Source: Osmia lignaria lignaria
Lineage: Eukaryota; Arthropoda; Insecta; Hymenoptera; Megachilidae
Assembly (NCBI RefSeq): GCF_051020975.1
Contig: NW_027478162.1
Location: 23,932,001-23,996,000, forward strand
Direction: 5' to 3'
Length of the DNA stretch: 64,000 nucleotides
The first letter of the stretch is position 1; each line of letters starts with the position of its first letter. Of this stretch, positions 38,201 through 50,640 are shown piece by piece. A program made the translations under genes and the position numbers. Under the pieces are notes generated by a model. That model was not told the origin of the DNA, searched no databases, and saw nothing but the letters and a program-made list of their open reading frames with translations.

Positions 38201-41200
38201 TTCTTTGAGATAACTCTGCACTATTGCGAGCTGCAAATGCCACTTCCAGCTTAGCTGTGCAGAGGAAGAACAACAAGAAGAAGAAATATCTCGAAATATG
38301 TCCGTCAGGCCAGTTCCTTTGAGCTGAATCTGCAAATATCTCGGAAACGAAGCGAGCTATGGCAAAATGTTAAGAGACGTTTTTTGTAGAGAATTATGTT
38401 TCCTACAATTTATTTTCTATGATATTTTTTGATCAGAAGCGTAGTTTTCGAGATATATCGAGATATTTAAAAGTTCCGAAGCCGCACCAACATAATAGAG
38501 ATACAGAAACACCGTGGCCCCTTTCTTTGAGATAACTCTGCACTATTGCGAGCTGTAAATGCCACTTCCAGCTTAGCTGTGCAGAAGAAGAACAACAAGA
38601 AGAAGAAATATCTTGAAATATGTCCGTCAGGCCCCTTCCCTTGAGATATATCTGCAAATATCTCGGAAACGAAGCGAGCTATGGCAAAATGTTAAGAGAC
38701 CTTTTTTGTAGAGAATTATGTTTCCTACAATTTATGTTCTATGATATTTTTTGATCAGAAGCGTAGTTTTCGAGATATATCGAGATATTTAAAAGTTCCG
38801 AAGCCGCACCAACATAATAGAGATACAGAAACACCGTGGCCCCTTTCTTTGAGATAACTCTGCACTAGTGCGAGCCGCAAATGCCACTTCCAGCTTAGCT
38901 GTGCAGAAGAAGAACAACAAGAAGAAGAAATATCTCGAAATATGTCCGTCAGGCCCCTTCCCTTGAGATATATCTGCAAATATCTCGGAAACGAAGCGAG
39001 CTATGGCAAAATGTTAAGAGACCTTTTTTGTAGAGAATTAAGTTTCCTACTTTTTATGTTCTATAATATTTTTTGATCAGATGCGTAGTTCTCGAGATAT
39101 ATCAAGATATTTAAAAGTTCCGAAGCCGCACCAACATAATAGAGATACAGAAACACCGTGGCCCCTTTCTTTGAGATAACTCTGCACTATTGCGAGCTGC
39201 AAATGCCACTTCCAGCTTAGCTGTGCAGAGGAAGAACAACAAGAAGAAGAAATATCTCGAAATATGTCCGTCAGGCCAGTTCCTTTGAGCTGAATCTGCA
39301 AATATCTCGGAAACGAAGCGAGCTATGGCAAAATGTTAAGAGACGTTTTTTGTAGAGAATTATGTTTCCTACAATTTATGTTCTATGATATTTTTTGATC
39401 AGACGCGTAGTTTTCGAGATATATCTAGATATTTAAAAGTTCCGAAGCCGCACCAACATAATAGAGATACAGAAACACCGTGGCCGCTTTCGTTGAGATA
39501 ACTCTGCACTAGTGCGAGCCGCAAATACCACTTCCAGCTTAGTTGTGCAGAAGAAGAACAACAACAAGAAGAAATATCTCGAAATATGTCCGTCAGGCCC
39601 CTTCCCTTGAGATAAATCTGCAAATATCTCGGAAACGAAGCGAGCTATGGCAAAATGTTAAGAGACCTTTTTTGTAGAGAATTAAGTTTCCTACTTTTTA
39701 TGTTCTATGATATTTTTTGATCAGATGCGTAGTTCTCGAGATATATCAAGATATTTAAAAGTTCCGAAGCCGCACCAACATAATAGAGATACAGAAACAC
39801 CGTGGCCCCTTTCTTTGAGATAACTCTGCACTATTGCGAGCTGTAAATGCCACTTCCAGCTTAGCTGTGCAGAAGAAGAATAACAAGAAGAAGAAATATC
39901 TCGAAATATGTCCGTCAAGCCCCTTCCCTTGAGATAAATCTGCAAATATCTCGGAAACGAAGCGAGCTATGGCAAAATGTTAAGAGACCTTTTTTGTAGA
40001 GAATTAAGTTTCCTACTTTTTATGTTCTATGATATTTTTTGATCAGATGCGTAGTTCTCGAGATATATCAAGATATTTAAAAGTTCCGAAGCCGCACTAA
40101 CATAATAGAGATACAGAAACACCGTGGCCCCTTTCTTTGAGATAACTCTGCACTATTGCGAGCTGCAAATGCCACTTCCAGCTTAGCTGTGCAGAGGAAG
40201 AACAACAAGAAGAAGAAATATCTCGAAATATGTCCGTCAGGCCAGTTCCTTTGAGCTGAATCTGCAAATATCTCGGAAACGAAGCGAGCTATGGCAAAAT
40301 GTTAAGAGACGTTTTTTGTAGAGAATTATGTTTCCTACAATTTATTTTCTATGATATTTTTTGATCAGAAGCGTAGTTTTCGAGATATATCGAGATATTT
40401 AAAAGTTCCGAAGCCGCACCAACATAATAGAGATACAGAAACACCGTGGCCCCTTTCTTTGAGATAACTCTGCACTATTGCGAGCTGTAAATGCCACTTC
40501 CAGCTTAGCTGTGCACAAGAAGAACAACAAGAAGAAGAAATATCTTGAAATATGTCCGTCAGGCCCCTTCCCTTGAGATATATCTGCAAATATCTCGGAA
40601 ACGAAGCGAGCTATGGCAAAATGTTAAGAGACCTTTTTTGTAGAGAATTATGTTTCCTACAATTTATGTTCTATGATATTTTTTGATCAGAAGCGTAGTT
40701 TTCGAGATATATCGAGATATTTAAAAGTTCCGAAGCCGCACCAACATAATAGAGATACAGAAACACCGTGGCCCCTTTCTTTGAGATAACTCTGCACTAG
40801 TGCGAGCCGCAAATGCCACTTCCAGCTTAGCTGTGCAGAAGAAGAACAACAAGAAGAAGAAATATCTCGAAATATGTCCGTCAGGCCCCTTCCCTTGAGA
40901 TATATCTGCAAATATCTCGGAAACGAAGCGAGCTATGGCAAAATGTTAAGAGACCTTTTTTGTAGAGAATTAAGTTTCCTACTTTTTATGTTCTATAATA
41001 TTTTTTGATCAGATGCGTAGTTCTCGAGATATATCAAGATATTTAAAAGTTCCGAAGCCGCACCAACATAATAGAGATACAGAAACACCGTGGCCCCTTT
41101 CTTTGAGATAACTCTGCACTATTGCGAGCTGCAAATGCCACTTCCAGCTTAGCTGTGCAGAGGAAGAACAACAAGAAGAAGAAATATCTCGAAATATGTC

Positions 41201-42235
41201 CGTCAGGCCAGTTCCTTTGAGCTGAATCTGCAAATATCTCGGAAACGAAGCGAGCTATGGCAAAATGTTAAGAGACGTTTTTTGTAGAGAATTATGTTTC
41301 CTACAATTTATGTTCTATGATATTTTTTGATCAGACGCGTAGTTTTCGCGATATATCAAGATATTTAAAAGTTCCGAAGCCGCACCAACATAATAGAGAT
41401 ACAGAAACACCGTGGCCCCTTTCGTTGAGATAACTCTGCACTAGTGCGAGCCGCAAATACCACTTCCAGCTTAGTTGTGCAGAAGAAGAACAACAACAAG
41501 AAGAAATATCTCGAAATATGTCCGTCAGGCCCCTTCCCTTGAGATAAATCTGCAAATATCTCGGAAACGAAGCGAGCTATGGCAAAATGTTAAGAGACCT
41601 TTTTTGTAGAGAATTAAGTTTCCTACTTTTTATGTTCTATGATATTTTTTGATCAGATGCGTAGTTCTCGAGATATATCAAGATATTTAAAAGTTCCGAA
41701 GCCGCACCAACATAATAGAGATACAGAAACACCGTGGCCCCTTTCTTTGAGATAACTCTGCACTATTGCGAGCTGTAAATGCCACTTCCAGCTTAGCTGT
41801 GCAGAAGAAGAATAACAAGAAGAAGAAATATCTCGAAATATGTCCGTCAGGCCCCTTCCCTTGAGATATATCTGCAAATATCTCGGAAAGGAAGCGAGCT
41901 ATGGCAAAATGTTAAGAGACCTTTTTTGTAGAGAATTAAGTTTCCTACTTTTTATGTTCTATGATATTTTTTGATCAGATGCGTAGTTCTCGAGATATAT
42001 CAAGATATTTAAAAGTTCCGAAGCCGCACCAACATAATAGAGATACAGAAACACCGTGGCCCCTTTCTTTGAGATAACTCTGCACTATTGCGAGCTGCAA
42101 ATGCCACTTCCAGCTTAGCTGTGCAGAGGAAGAACAACAAGAAGAAGAAATATCTCGAAATATGTCCGTCAGGCCAGTTCCTTTGAGCTGAATCTGCAAA
42201 TATCTCGGAAACGAAGCGAGCTATGGCAAAATGTT
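38111..42235 (+). repeat. 1,932-bp (6-unit) higher-order duplication, two copies plus the start of a third
   Basis: Copy 1 is about 38,111-40,042 and copy 2 about 40,043-41,974, with a further first unit from 41,975. Shared variants in order: an A-type unit with a C-type end, TTTATTTTCTATG, ATATCTTGAAATATG, TTCTATAATATT, GATCAGACGCGTAG, CAAATACCACTTCC with TTAGTTGTGC and ACAACAACAAG, and AGAATAACAAG. Small private differences exist, such as GTCAAGCCCC near 39,914 in copy 1 only. Confidence 0.88.
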
Positions 42236-43814
42236 AAGAGACCTTTTTTGTAGAGAATTATGCTTCCTACAATTTATGTTCTATGATATTTTTTGATCAG
42301 AAGCGTAGTTTTCGAGATATATCGAGATATTTAAAAGTTCCGAAGCCGCACCAACATAATAGAGATACAGAAACACCGTGGCCCCTTTCTTTGAGATAAC
42401 TCTGCACTAGTGCGAGCCGCAAATGCCACTTCCAGCTTAGCTGTGCAGAAGAAGAACAACAAGAAGAAGAAATATCTCGAAATATGTCCGTCAGGCCCCT
42501 TCCCTTGAGATATATCTGCAAATATCTCGGAAACGAAGCGAGCTATGGCAAAATGTTAAGAGACCTTTTTTGTAGAGAATTATGTTTCCTACAATTTATG
42601 CTCTATGATATTTTTTGATCAGAAGCGTAGTTTTCGAGATATATCGAGATATTTAAAAGTTCCGAAGCCGCACCAACATAATAGAGATACAGAAACACCG
42701 TGGCCCCTTTCTTTGAGATAACTCTGCACTAGTGCGAGCCGCAAATGCCACTTCCAGCTTAGCTGTGCAGAAGAAGAACAACAAGAAGAAGAAATATCTC
42801 GAAATATGTCCGTCTGGCCCCTTCCCTTGAGATATATCTGCAAATATTTCGGAAACGAAGCGAGCTATGGCAAAATGTTAAGAGACCTTTTTTGTAGAGA
42901 ATTATGTTTCCTACAATTTATGTTCTATGATATTTTTTGATCAGAAGCGTAGTTTTCGAAATATATCGAGATATTTAAAAGTTCCGAAGCCGCACCAACA
43001 TAATAGAGATACAGAAACACCGTGGCCCCTTTCTTTGAGATAACTCTGCACTAGTGCGAGCCGCAAATGCCACTTCCAGCTTAGCTGTGCAGAAGAAGAA
43101 CAACAACAAGAAGAAATATCTCGAAATATGTCCGTCAGGCCCCTTCCCTTGAGATAAATCTGCAAATATCTCGGAAACGAAGCGAGCTATGGCAAAATGT
43201 TAAGAGACCTTTTTTGTAGAGAATTAAGTTTCCTACTTTTTATGTTCTATGATATTTTTTGATCAGATGCGTAGTTCTCGAGATATATCAAGATATTTAA
43301 AAGTTCCGAAGCCGCACCAACATAATAGAGATACAGAAACACCGTGGCCCCTTTCTTTGAGATAACTCCGCACTATTGCGAGCTGTAAATGCCACTTCCA
43401 GCTTAGCTGTGCAGAAGAAGAACAACAAGAAGAAGAAATATCTCGAAATATGTCCGTCAGGCCCCTTCCCTTGAGATACATCTGCAAATATCTCGGAAAC
43501 GAAGCGAGCTATGGCAAAATGTTAAGAGACCTTTTTTGTAGAGAATTATGTTTCCTACAATTTATGTTCTCTGATATTTTTTGATCAGAAGCGTAGTTTT
43601 CGAGATATATCGAGATATTTAAAAGTTCCGAAGCCGCACCAACATAATAGAGATACAGAAACACCGTGGCCCCTTTCTTTGAGATAACTCTGCACTAGTG
43701 CGAGCCGCAAATGCCACTTCCAGCTTAGCTGTGCAGAAGAAGAACAACAAGAAGAAGAAATATCTGGAAATATGTCCGTCAGGCCCCTTCCCTTGAGATA
43801 TATCTGCAAATATC

Positions 43815-45105
43815 TCGGAAACGAAGCGAGCTATGGCAAAATGTTAAGAGACCTTTTTTGTAGAGAATTCTGTTTCCTACAATTTATGTTCTATGATATT
43901 TTTTGATCAGAAGCGTAGTTTTCGAGATATATCGAGATATTTAAAAGTTCCGAAGCCGCACCAACATAATAGAGATACAGAAACACCGTGGCCCCTTCCT
44001 TTGAGATAACTCTGCACTATTGCGAGCTGCAAATGCCACTTCCAGCTTAGCTGTGCAGAGGAAGAACAACAAGAAGAAGAAATATCTCGAAATATGTCCG
44101 TCAGGCCAGTTCCTTTGAGGTGAATCTGCAAATATCTCGGAAACGAAGCGAGCTATGGCAAAATGTTAAGAGACGTTTTTTGTAGAGAATTATGTTTCCT
44201 ACAATTTATGTTCTATGATATTTTTTGATCAGAAGCGTAGTTTTCGAGATGTATCGAGATATTTAAGAGTTCCGAAGCCGCACCAACATAATAGGGATAC
44301 AGAAACACCGTGGCCCCTTTCTTTGAGATAACTCTGCACTAGTGCGAGCCGCAAATGCCACTTCCAGCTTAGCTGTGCAGAAGAAGAACAACAAGAAGAA
44401 GAAATATCTCGAAATATGTCCGTCAGGCCCCTTCCCTTGAGATATATCTGCAAATATCTCGGAAACGAAGCGAGCTATGGCAAAATGTTAAGAGACCTTT
44501 TTTGTAGAGAATTATGTTTCCTACAATTTACGTTCTATGATATTTTTTGATCAGAAGCGTAGTTTTCGAGATATATCGAGATATTTAAAAGTTCCGAAGC
44601 CGCACCAACATAATAGAGATACAGAAACACCGTGGCCCCTTCCTTTGAGATAACTCTGCACTATTGCGAGCTGCAAATGCCACTTCCAGCTTAGCTGTGC
44701 AGAGGAAGAACAACAAGAAGAAGAAATTTCTCGAAATATGTCCGTCAGGCCAGTTCCTTTGAGGTGAATCTGCAAATATCTCGGAAACCAAGCGAGCTAT
44801 GGCAAAATGTTAAGAGACGTTTTTTGTAGAGAATTATGTTTCCTACAATTTATGTTCTATGATATTTTTTGATCAGAAGCGTAGTTTTCGAGATGTATCG
44901 AGATATTTAAAAGTCCCGAAGCCGCACCAACATAATAGAGATACAGAAACACCGTGGCCCCTTTCTTTGAGATAACTCTGCACTAGAGCGAGCCGCAAAT
45001 GCCACTTCCAGCTTAGCTGTGCAGAAGAAGAACAACAAGAAGAAGAAATATCTCGAAATATGTCCGTCAGGCCCCTTCCCTTGAGATAAATCTGCAAATA
45101 TCTCG
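43815..45105 (+). repeat. 644-bp (2-unit) tandem duplication with a C-type variant
   Basis: Units near 43.9 and 44.55 kb share GCCCCTTCCTTTGAG, GAGGAAG and CCTTTGAGGTGAATC. The units following each share TTTTCGAGATGTATCGAG. GAGGTGAA in place of GAGCTGAA occurs only here, so this is a locally amplified derivative of the C block. Confidence 0.8.
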
Positions 45106-46160
45106 GAAACGAAGCGAGCTATGGCAAAATGTTAAGAGACCTTTTTTGTAGAGAATTAAGTTTCCTACTTTTTATGTTCTATGATATTTTTTGATCAGAT
45201 GCGTAGTTCTCGAGATATATCAAGATATTTAAAAGTTCCGAAGCCGCACCAACATAATAGAGATACAGAAACACCGTGGCCCCTTTCTTTGAGATAACTC
45301 TGCACTATTGCGAGCTGCAAATGCCACTTCCAGCTTAGCTGTGCAGAGGAAGAACAACAAGAAGAAGAAATATCTCGAAATATGTCCGTCAGGCCAGTTC
45401 CTTTGAGCTGAATCTGCAAATATCTCGGAAACGAAGCGAGCTATGGCAAAATGTTAAGAGACGTTTTTTGTAGAGAATTATGTTTCCTACAATTTATGTT
45501 CTATGATATTTTTTGATCAGAAGCGTAGTTCTCGAGATATATCGAGATATTTAAAAGTTCCGAAGCCGCACCAACATAATAGGGATACAGAAACACCGTG
45601 GCCCCTTTCTTTGAGATAACTCTGCACTAGTGCGAGCCGCAAATGCCACTTCCAGCTTAGCTGTGCAGAAGAAGAACAACAAGAAGAAGAAATATCTCGA
45701 AATATGTCCGTCAGGCCCCTTCCCTTGAGATATATCTGCAAATATCTCGGAAACGAAGCGAGCTATGGCAAAATGTTAAGAGACCTTTTTTGTAGAGAAT
45801 TATGTTTCCTACAATTTATGTTCTATGATATTTTTTGATCAGAAGCGTAGTTTTCGAGATATATCGAGATATTTAAAAGTTCCGAAGCCGCACCAACATA
45901 ATAGAGATACAGAAACACCGTGGCCCCTTTCTTTGAGATAACTCTGCACTAGTGCGAGCCGCAAATGCCACTTCCAGCTTAGCTGTGCAGAAGAAGAACA
46001 ACAAGAAGAAGAAATATCTCGAAATATGTCCGTCAGGCCCCTTCCCTTGAGATAAACCTGCAAATATCTCGGAAACGAAGCGAGCTATGGCAAAATGTTA
46101 AGAGACCTTTTTTGTAGAGAATTAAGTTTCCTACTTTTTACGTTCTATGATATTTTTTGA

Positions 46161-48360
46161 TCAGATGCGTAGTTCTCGAGATATATCAAGATATTTAAAA
46201 GTTCCGAACCCGCACCAACATAATAGAGATACAGAAACACCGTGGCCCCTTTCTTTGAGATAACTCTGCACTATTGCGAGCTGCAAATGCCACTTCCAGC
46301 TTAGCTGTGCAGAATAAGAACAACAAGAAGAAGAAATATCTCGAAATATGTCCGACAGGCCAGTTCCTTTGAGCTGAATCTGCAAATATCTCGGAAACGA
46401 AGCGAGCTATGGCAAAATCTTAAGAGACGTTTTTTATAGAGAATTATGTTTCCTACAATTTATGTTCTATGATATTTTTTGATCAGAAGCGTAGTTTTCG
46501 AGATATATCGAGATATTTAAAAGTTCCGAAGCCGCACCAACATAATAGGGATACAGAAACACCGTGGTCCCTTTCTTTGAGATAACTCTGCACTAGTGCG
46601 AGCCGCAAATGTCACTTCCAGCTTAGCTGTGCAGAAGAAGAACAACAAGAAGAAGAAATATCTCGAAATATGTCCGTCAGGCCCCTTCCCTTGAGATATA
46701 TCTGCAAATATCTCGGAAACGAAGCGAGCTATGGCAAAATGTTAAGAGACCTTTTTTGTAGAGAATTATGTTTCCTACAATTTATGTTCTATGATATTTT
46801 TTGATCAGAAGCGTAGTTTTCGAGATATATCGAGATATTTAAAAGTTCCGAAGCCGCACCAACATAATAGAGATACAGAAACACCGTGGCCCCTTTCTTT
46901 GAGATAACTCTGCACTATTGCGAGCTGTAAATGCCACTTCCAGCTTAGCTGTGCAGAAGAAGAATAACAAGAAGAAGAAATATCTCGAAATATGTCCGTC
47001 AGGCCCCTTCCCTTGAGATATAACTGCAAATATCTCGGAAACGAAGCGAGCTATGGCAAAATGTTAAGAGACCTTTTTTGTAGAGAATTATGTTTCCTAC
47101 AATTTAGGTTCTATGATATTTTTTGATCAGAAGCGTAGTTTTCGAGATATATCGAGATATTTAAAAGTTCCGAAGCCGCACCAACATAATAGGGATACAG
47201 AAACACCGTGGCCCCTTTCTTTGAGATAACTCTGCACTAGTGCGAGCCGCAAATGCCACTTCCAGCTTAGCTGTGCAGAAGAAGAACAACAAGAAGAAGA
47301 AATATCTCGAAATATGTCCGTCAGGCCCCTTCCCTTGAGATATATCTGCAAATATCTCGGAAACGAAGCGAGCGATGGCAAAATGTTAAGAGACCTTTTT
47401 TGTAGAGAATTATGTTTCCTACAATTTATGTTCTATGATATTTTTTGATCAGAAGCGTAGTTTTCGAGATATATCGAGATATTTAAAAGTTCCGAAGCCG
47501 CACCAACATAATAGAGATACAGAAACACCGTGGCCCCTTTCTTTGACATAACTCTGCACTAGTGCGAGCCGCAAATGCCACTTCCAGCTTAGCTGTGCAG
47601 AGGAAGAACAACAAGAAGAAGAAATATCTCGAAATATGTCCGTCAGGCCAGTTCCTTTGAGCTGAATCTGCAAATATCTCGGAAACGAAGCGAGCTATGG
47701 CAAAATGTTAAGAGACGTTTTTTATAGAGAATTATGTTTCCTACTTTTTATGTTCTATGATATTTTTTGATCAGATGCGTAGTTCTCGAGATATATCAAG
47801 ATATTTAAAAGTTCCGAACCCGCACCAACATAATAGAGATACAGAAACACCGTGGCCCCTTTCTTTGAGATAACTCTGCACGATTGCGAGCTGCAAATGC
47901 CACTTCCAGCTTAGCTGTGCAGAGGAAGAACAACAAGAAGAAGAAATATCTCGAAATATGTCCGTCAGGCCAGTTCCTTTGAGCTGAATCTGCAAATATC
48001 TCGGAAACGAAGCGAGCTATGGCAAAATGTTAAGAGACGTTTTTTATAGAGAATTATGTTTCCTACAATTTATGTTCTATGATATTTTTTGATCAGAAGC
48101 GTAGTTTTCGAGATATATCGAGATATTTAAAAGTTCCGAAGCCGCACCAACATAATAGGGATACAGAAACACCGTGGTCCCTTTCTTTGAGATAACTCTG
48201 CACTAGTGCGAGCCGCAAATGCCACTTCCAGCTTAGCTGTGCAGAAGAAGAACAACAAGAAGAAGAAGTATCTCGAAATATGTCCGTCAGGCCCCTTCCC
48301 TTGAGATATATCTGCAAATATCTCGGAAACGAAGCGAGCTATGGCAAAATGTTAAGAGAC
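46161..48360 (+). repeat. 1,610-bp-spaced duplication
   Basis: CCGAACCCGCACC occurs near 46,206 and 47,816, 1,610 bp (five units) apart. It is followed in each case by a C-type end with TTTTTTATAGAG and then by a unit with CCGTGGTCCC (about 46,563 and 48,173). TTTTTTATAGAG then becomes common up to about 58.7 kb. Confidence 0.7.
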
Positions 48361-48366
48361 CTTTTT
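48361..48366. other. 1-bp deletion in a T-run (321-bp unit)
   Basis: The run after GACC is five T instead of the usual six, moving later landmarks by a further -1. It is the last of the three length changes I could locate. The missing base also opens a slightly longer plus-strand frame here, which I consider meaningless. Confidence 0.88.
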
Positions 48367-49486
48367 GTAGAGAATTATGTTTCCTACAATTTATGTTCTA
48401 TGATATTTTTTGATCAGAAGCGTAGTTTTCGAGATATATCGAGATATTTAAAAGTTCCGAAGCCGCACCAACATAATAGAGATACAGAAACACCGTGGCC
48501 CCTTTCTTTGAGATAACTCTGCACTATTGCGAGCTGCAAATGCCACTTCCAGCTTAGCTGTGCAGAGGAAGAACAACAAGAAGAAGAAATATCTCGAAAT
48601 ATGTCCGTCAGGCCAGTTCCTTTGAGCTGAATCTGCAAATATCTCGGAAACGAAGCGAGCTATGGCAAAATGTTAAGAGACATTTTTTATAGAGAATTAT
48701 GTTTCCTACAATTTATGTTCTATGATATTTTTTGATCAGAAGCGTAGTTTTCGAGATCTATCGAGATATTTAAAAGTTCCGAAGCCGCACCAACATAATC
48801 GGGATACAGAAACACCGTGGTCCCTTTCTTTGAGATAACTCTGCACTAGTGCGAGCCGCAAATGCCACTTCCAGCTTAGCTGTGCAGAAGAAGAACAACA
48901 AGAAGAAGAAATATCTCGAAATATGTCCGTCAGGCCCCTTCCCTTGAGATATATCTGCAAATATCTCGGAACCGAAGCGAGCTATGGCAAAATGTTAAGA
49001 GACCTTTTTTGTAGAGAATTATGTTTCCTACAATTTATGTTCTATGATATTTTTTGATCAGAAGCGTAGTTTTCGAGATATATCGAGATATTTAAAAGTT
49101 CCGAAGCCGCACCAACATAATAGAGATACAGAAACACCGTGGCCCCTTTCTTTGAGATAACTCTGCACTAGTGCGAGCCGCAAATGCCACTTCCAGCTTA
49201 GCTGTGCGGAGGAAGAACAACAAGAAGAAGAAATATCTCGAAATATGTCCGTCAGGCCAGTTCCTTTGAGCTGAATCTGCAAATATCTCGGAAACGAAGC
49301 GAGCTATGGCAAAATGTTAAGAGACGTTTTTTATAGAGAATTATGTTTCCTACAATTTATGTTCTATGATATTTTTTGATCAGAAGCGTAGTTTTCGAGA
49401 TATATCGAGATATTTAAAAGTTCCGAAGCCGCACCAACATAATAGAGATACAGAAACACCGTGGCCCCTTTCTTTGAGATAACTCT

Positions 49487-49496
49487 GCACTAGTGC
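49487..49496. repeat. GCACTAGTGC palindrome (representative of the B-type zone)
   Basis: This is the form present in most units from about 49 kb onwards. It is a perfect 10-bp inverted repeat containing ACTAGT, followed by GAGCCGC. A-type units have GCACTATTGC at the same place, which is not self-complementary. Confidence 0.85.
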
Positions 49497-50640
49497 GAGC
49501 CGCAAATGCCACTTCCAGCTTAGCTGTGCAGAAGAAGAACAACAAGAAGAAGAAATATCTCGAAATATGTCCGTCAGGCCCCTTCCCTTGAGATATATCT
49601 GCAAATATCTCGGAAACGAAGCGAGCTATGGCAAAATGTTAAGAGACCTTTTTTGTAGAGAATTATGTTTCCTACAATTTATGTTCTATGATATTTTTTG
49701 ATCAGAAGCGTAGTTTTCGAGATATATCGAGATATTTAAAAGTTCCGAAGCCGCACCAACATAATAGAGATACAGAAACACCGTGGCCCCTTTCTTTGAC
49801 ATAACTCTGCACTAGTGCGAGCCGCAAATGCCACTTCCAGCTTAGCTGTGCAGAGGAAGAACAACAAGAAGAAGAAATATCTCGAAATATGTCCGTCAGG
49901 CCAGTTCCTTTGAGCTGAATCTGCAAATATCTCGGAAACGAAGCGAGCTATGGCAAAATGTTAAGAGACGTTTTTTATAGAGAATTATGTTTCCTACAAT
50001 TAATGTTCTATGATATTTTTTGATCAGAAGCGTAGTTTTCGAGATATATCGAGATATTTAAAAGTTCCGAAGCCGCACCAACATAATAGGGATACAGAAA
50101 CACCGTGGCCCCTTTCTTTGAGATAACTCTGCACTAGTGCGAGCCGCAAATGCCACTTCCAGCTTAGCTGTGCAGAAGAAGAACAACAAGAAGAAGAAAT
50201 ATCTCGAAATATGTCCGTCAGGCCCCTTCCCTTGAGATAAATCTGCCAATATCTCGGAAACCAAGCGAGCTATGGCAAAATGATAAGAGACCTTTTTTGT
50301 AGAGAATTAAGTTTCCTACTTTTTATGTTCTATGATATTTTTTGATCAGATGCGTAGTTCTCGAGATATATCAAGATATTTAAAAGTTCCGAAGCCGCAC
50401 CAACATAATAGAGATACAGAAACACCGTGGCCCCTTTCTTTGAGATAACTCTGCACTATTGCGAGCTGTAAATGCCACTTCCAGCTTAGCTGTGCAGAAG
50501 AAGAATAACAAGAAGAAGAAATATCTCGAAATATGTCCGTCAGGCCCCTTCCCTTGAGATATATCTGCAAATATCTCGGAAACGAAGCGAGCTATGGCAA
50601 AATGTTAAGAGACCTTTTTTGTAGAGAATTATGTTTCCTA

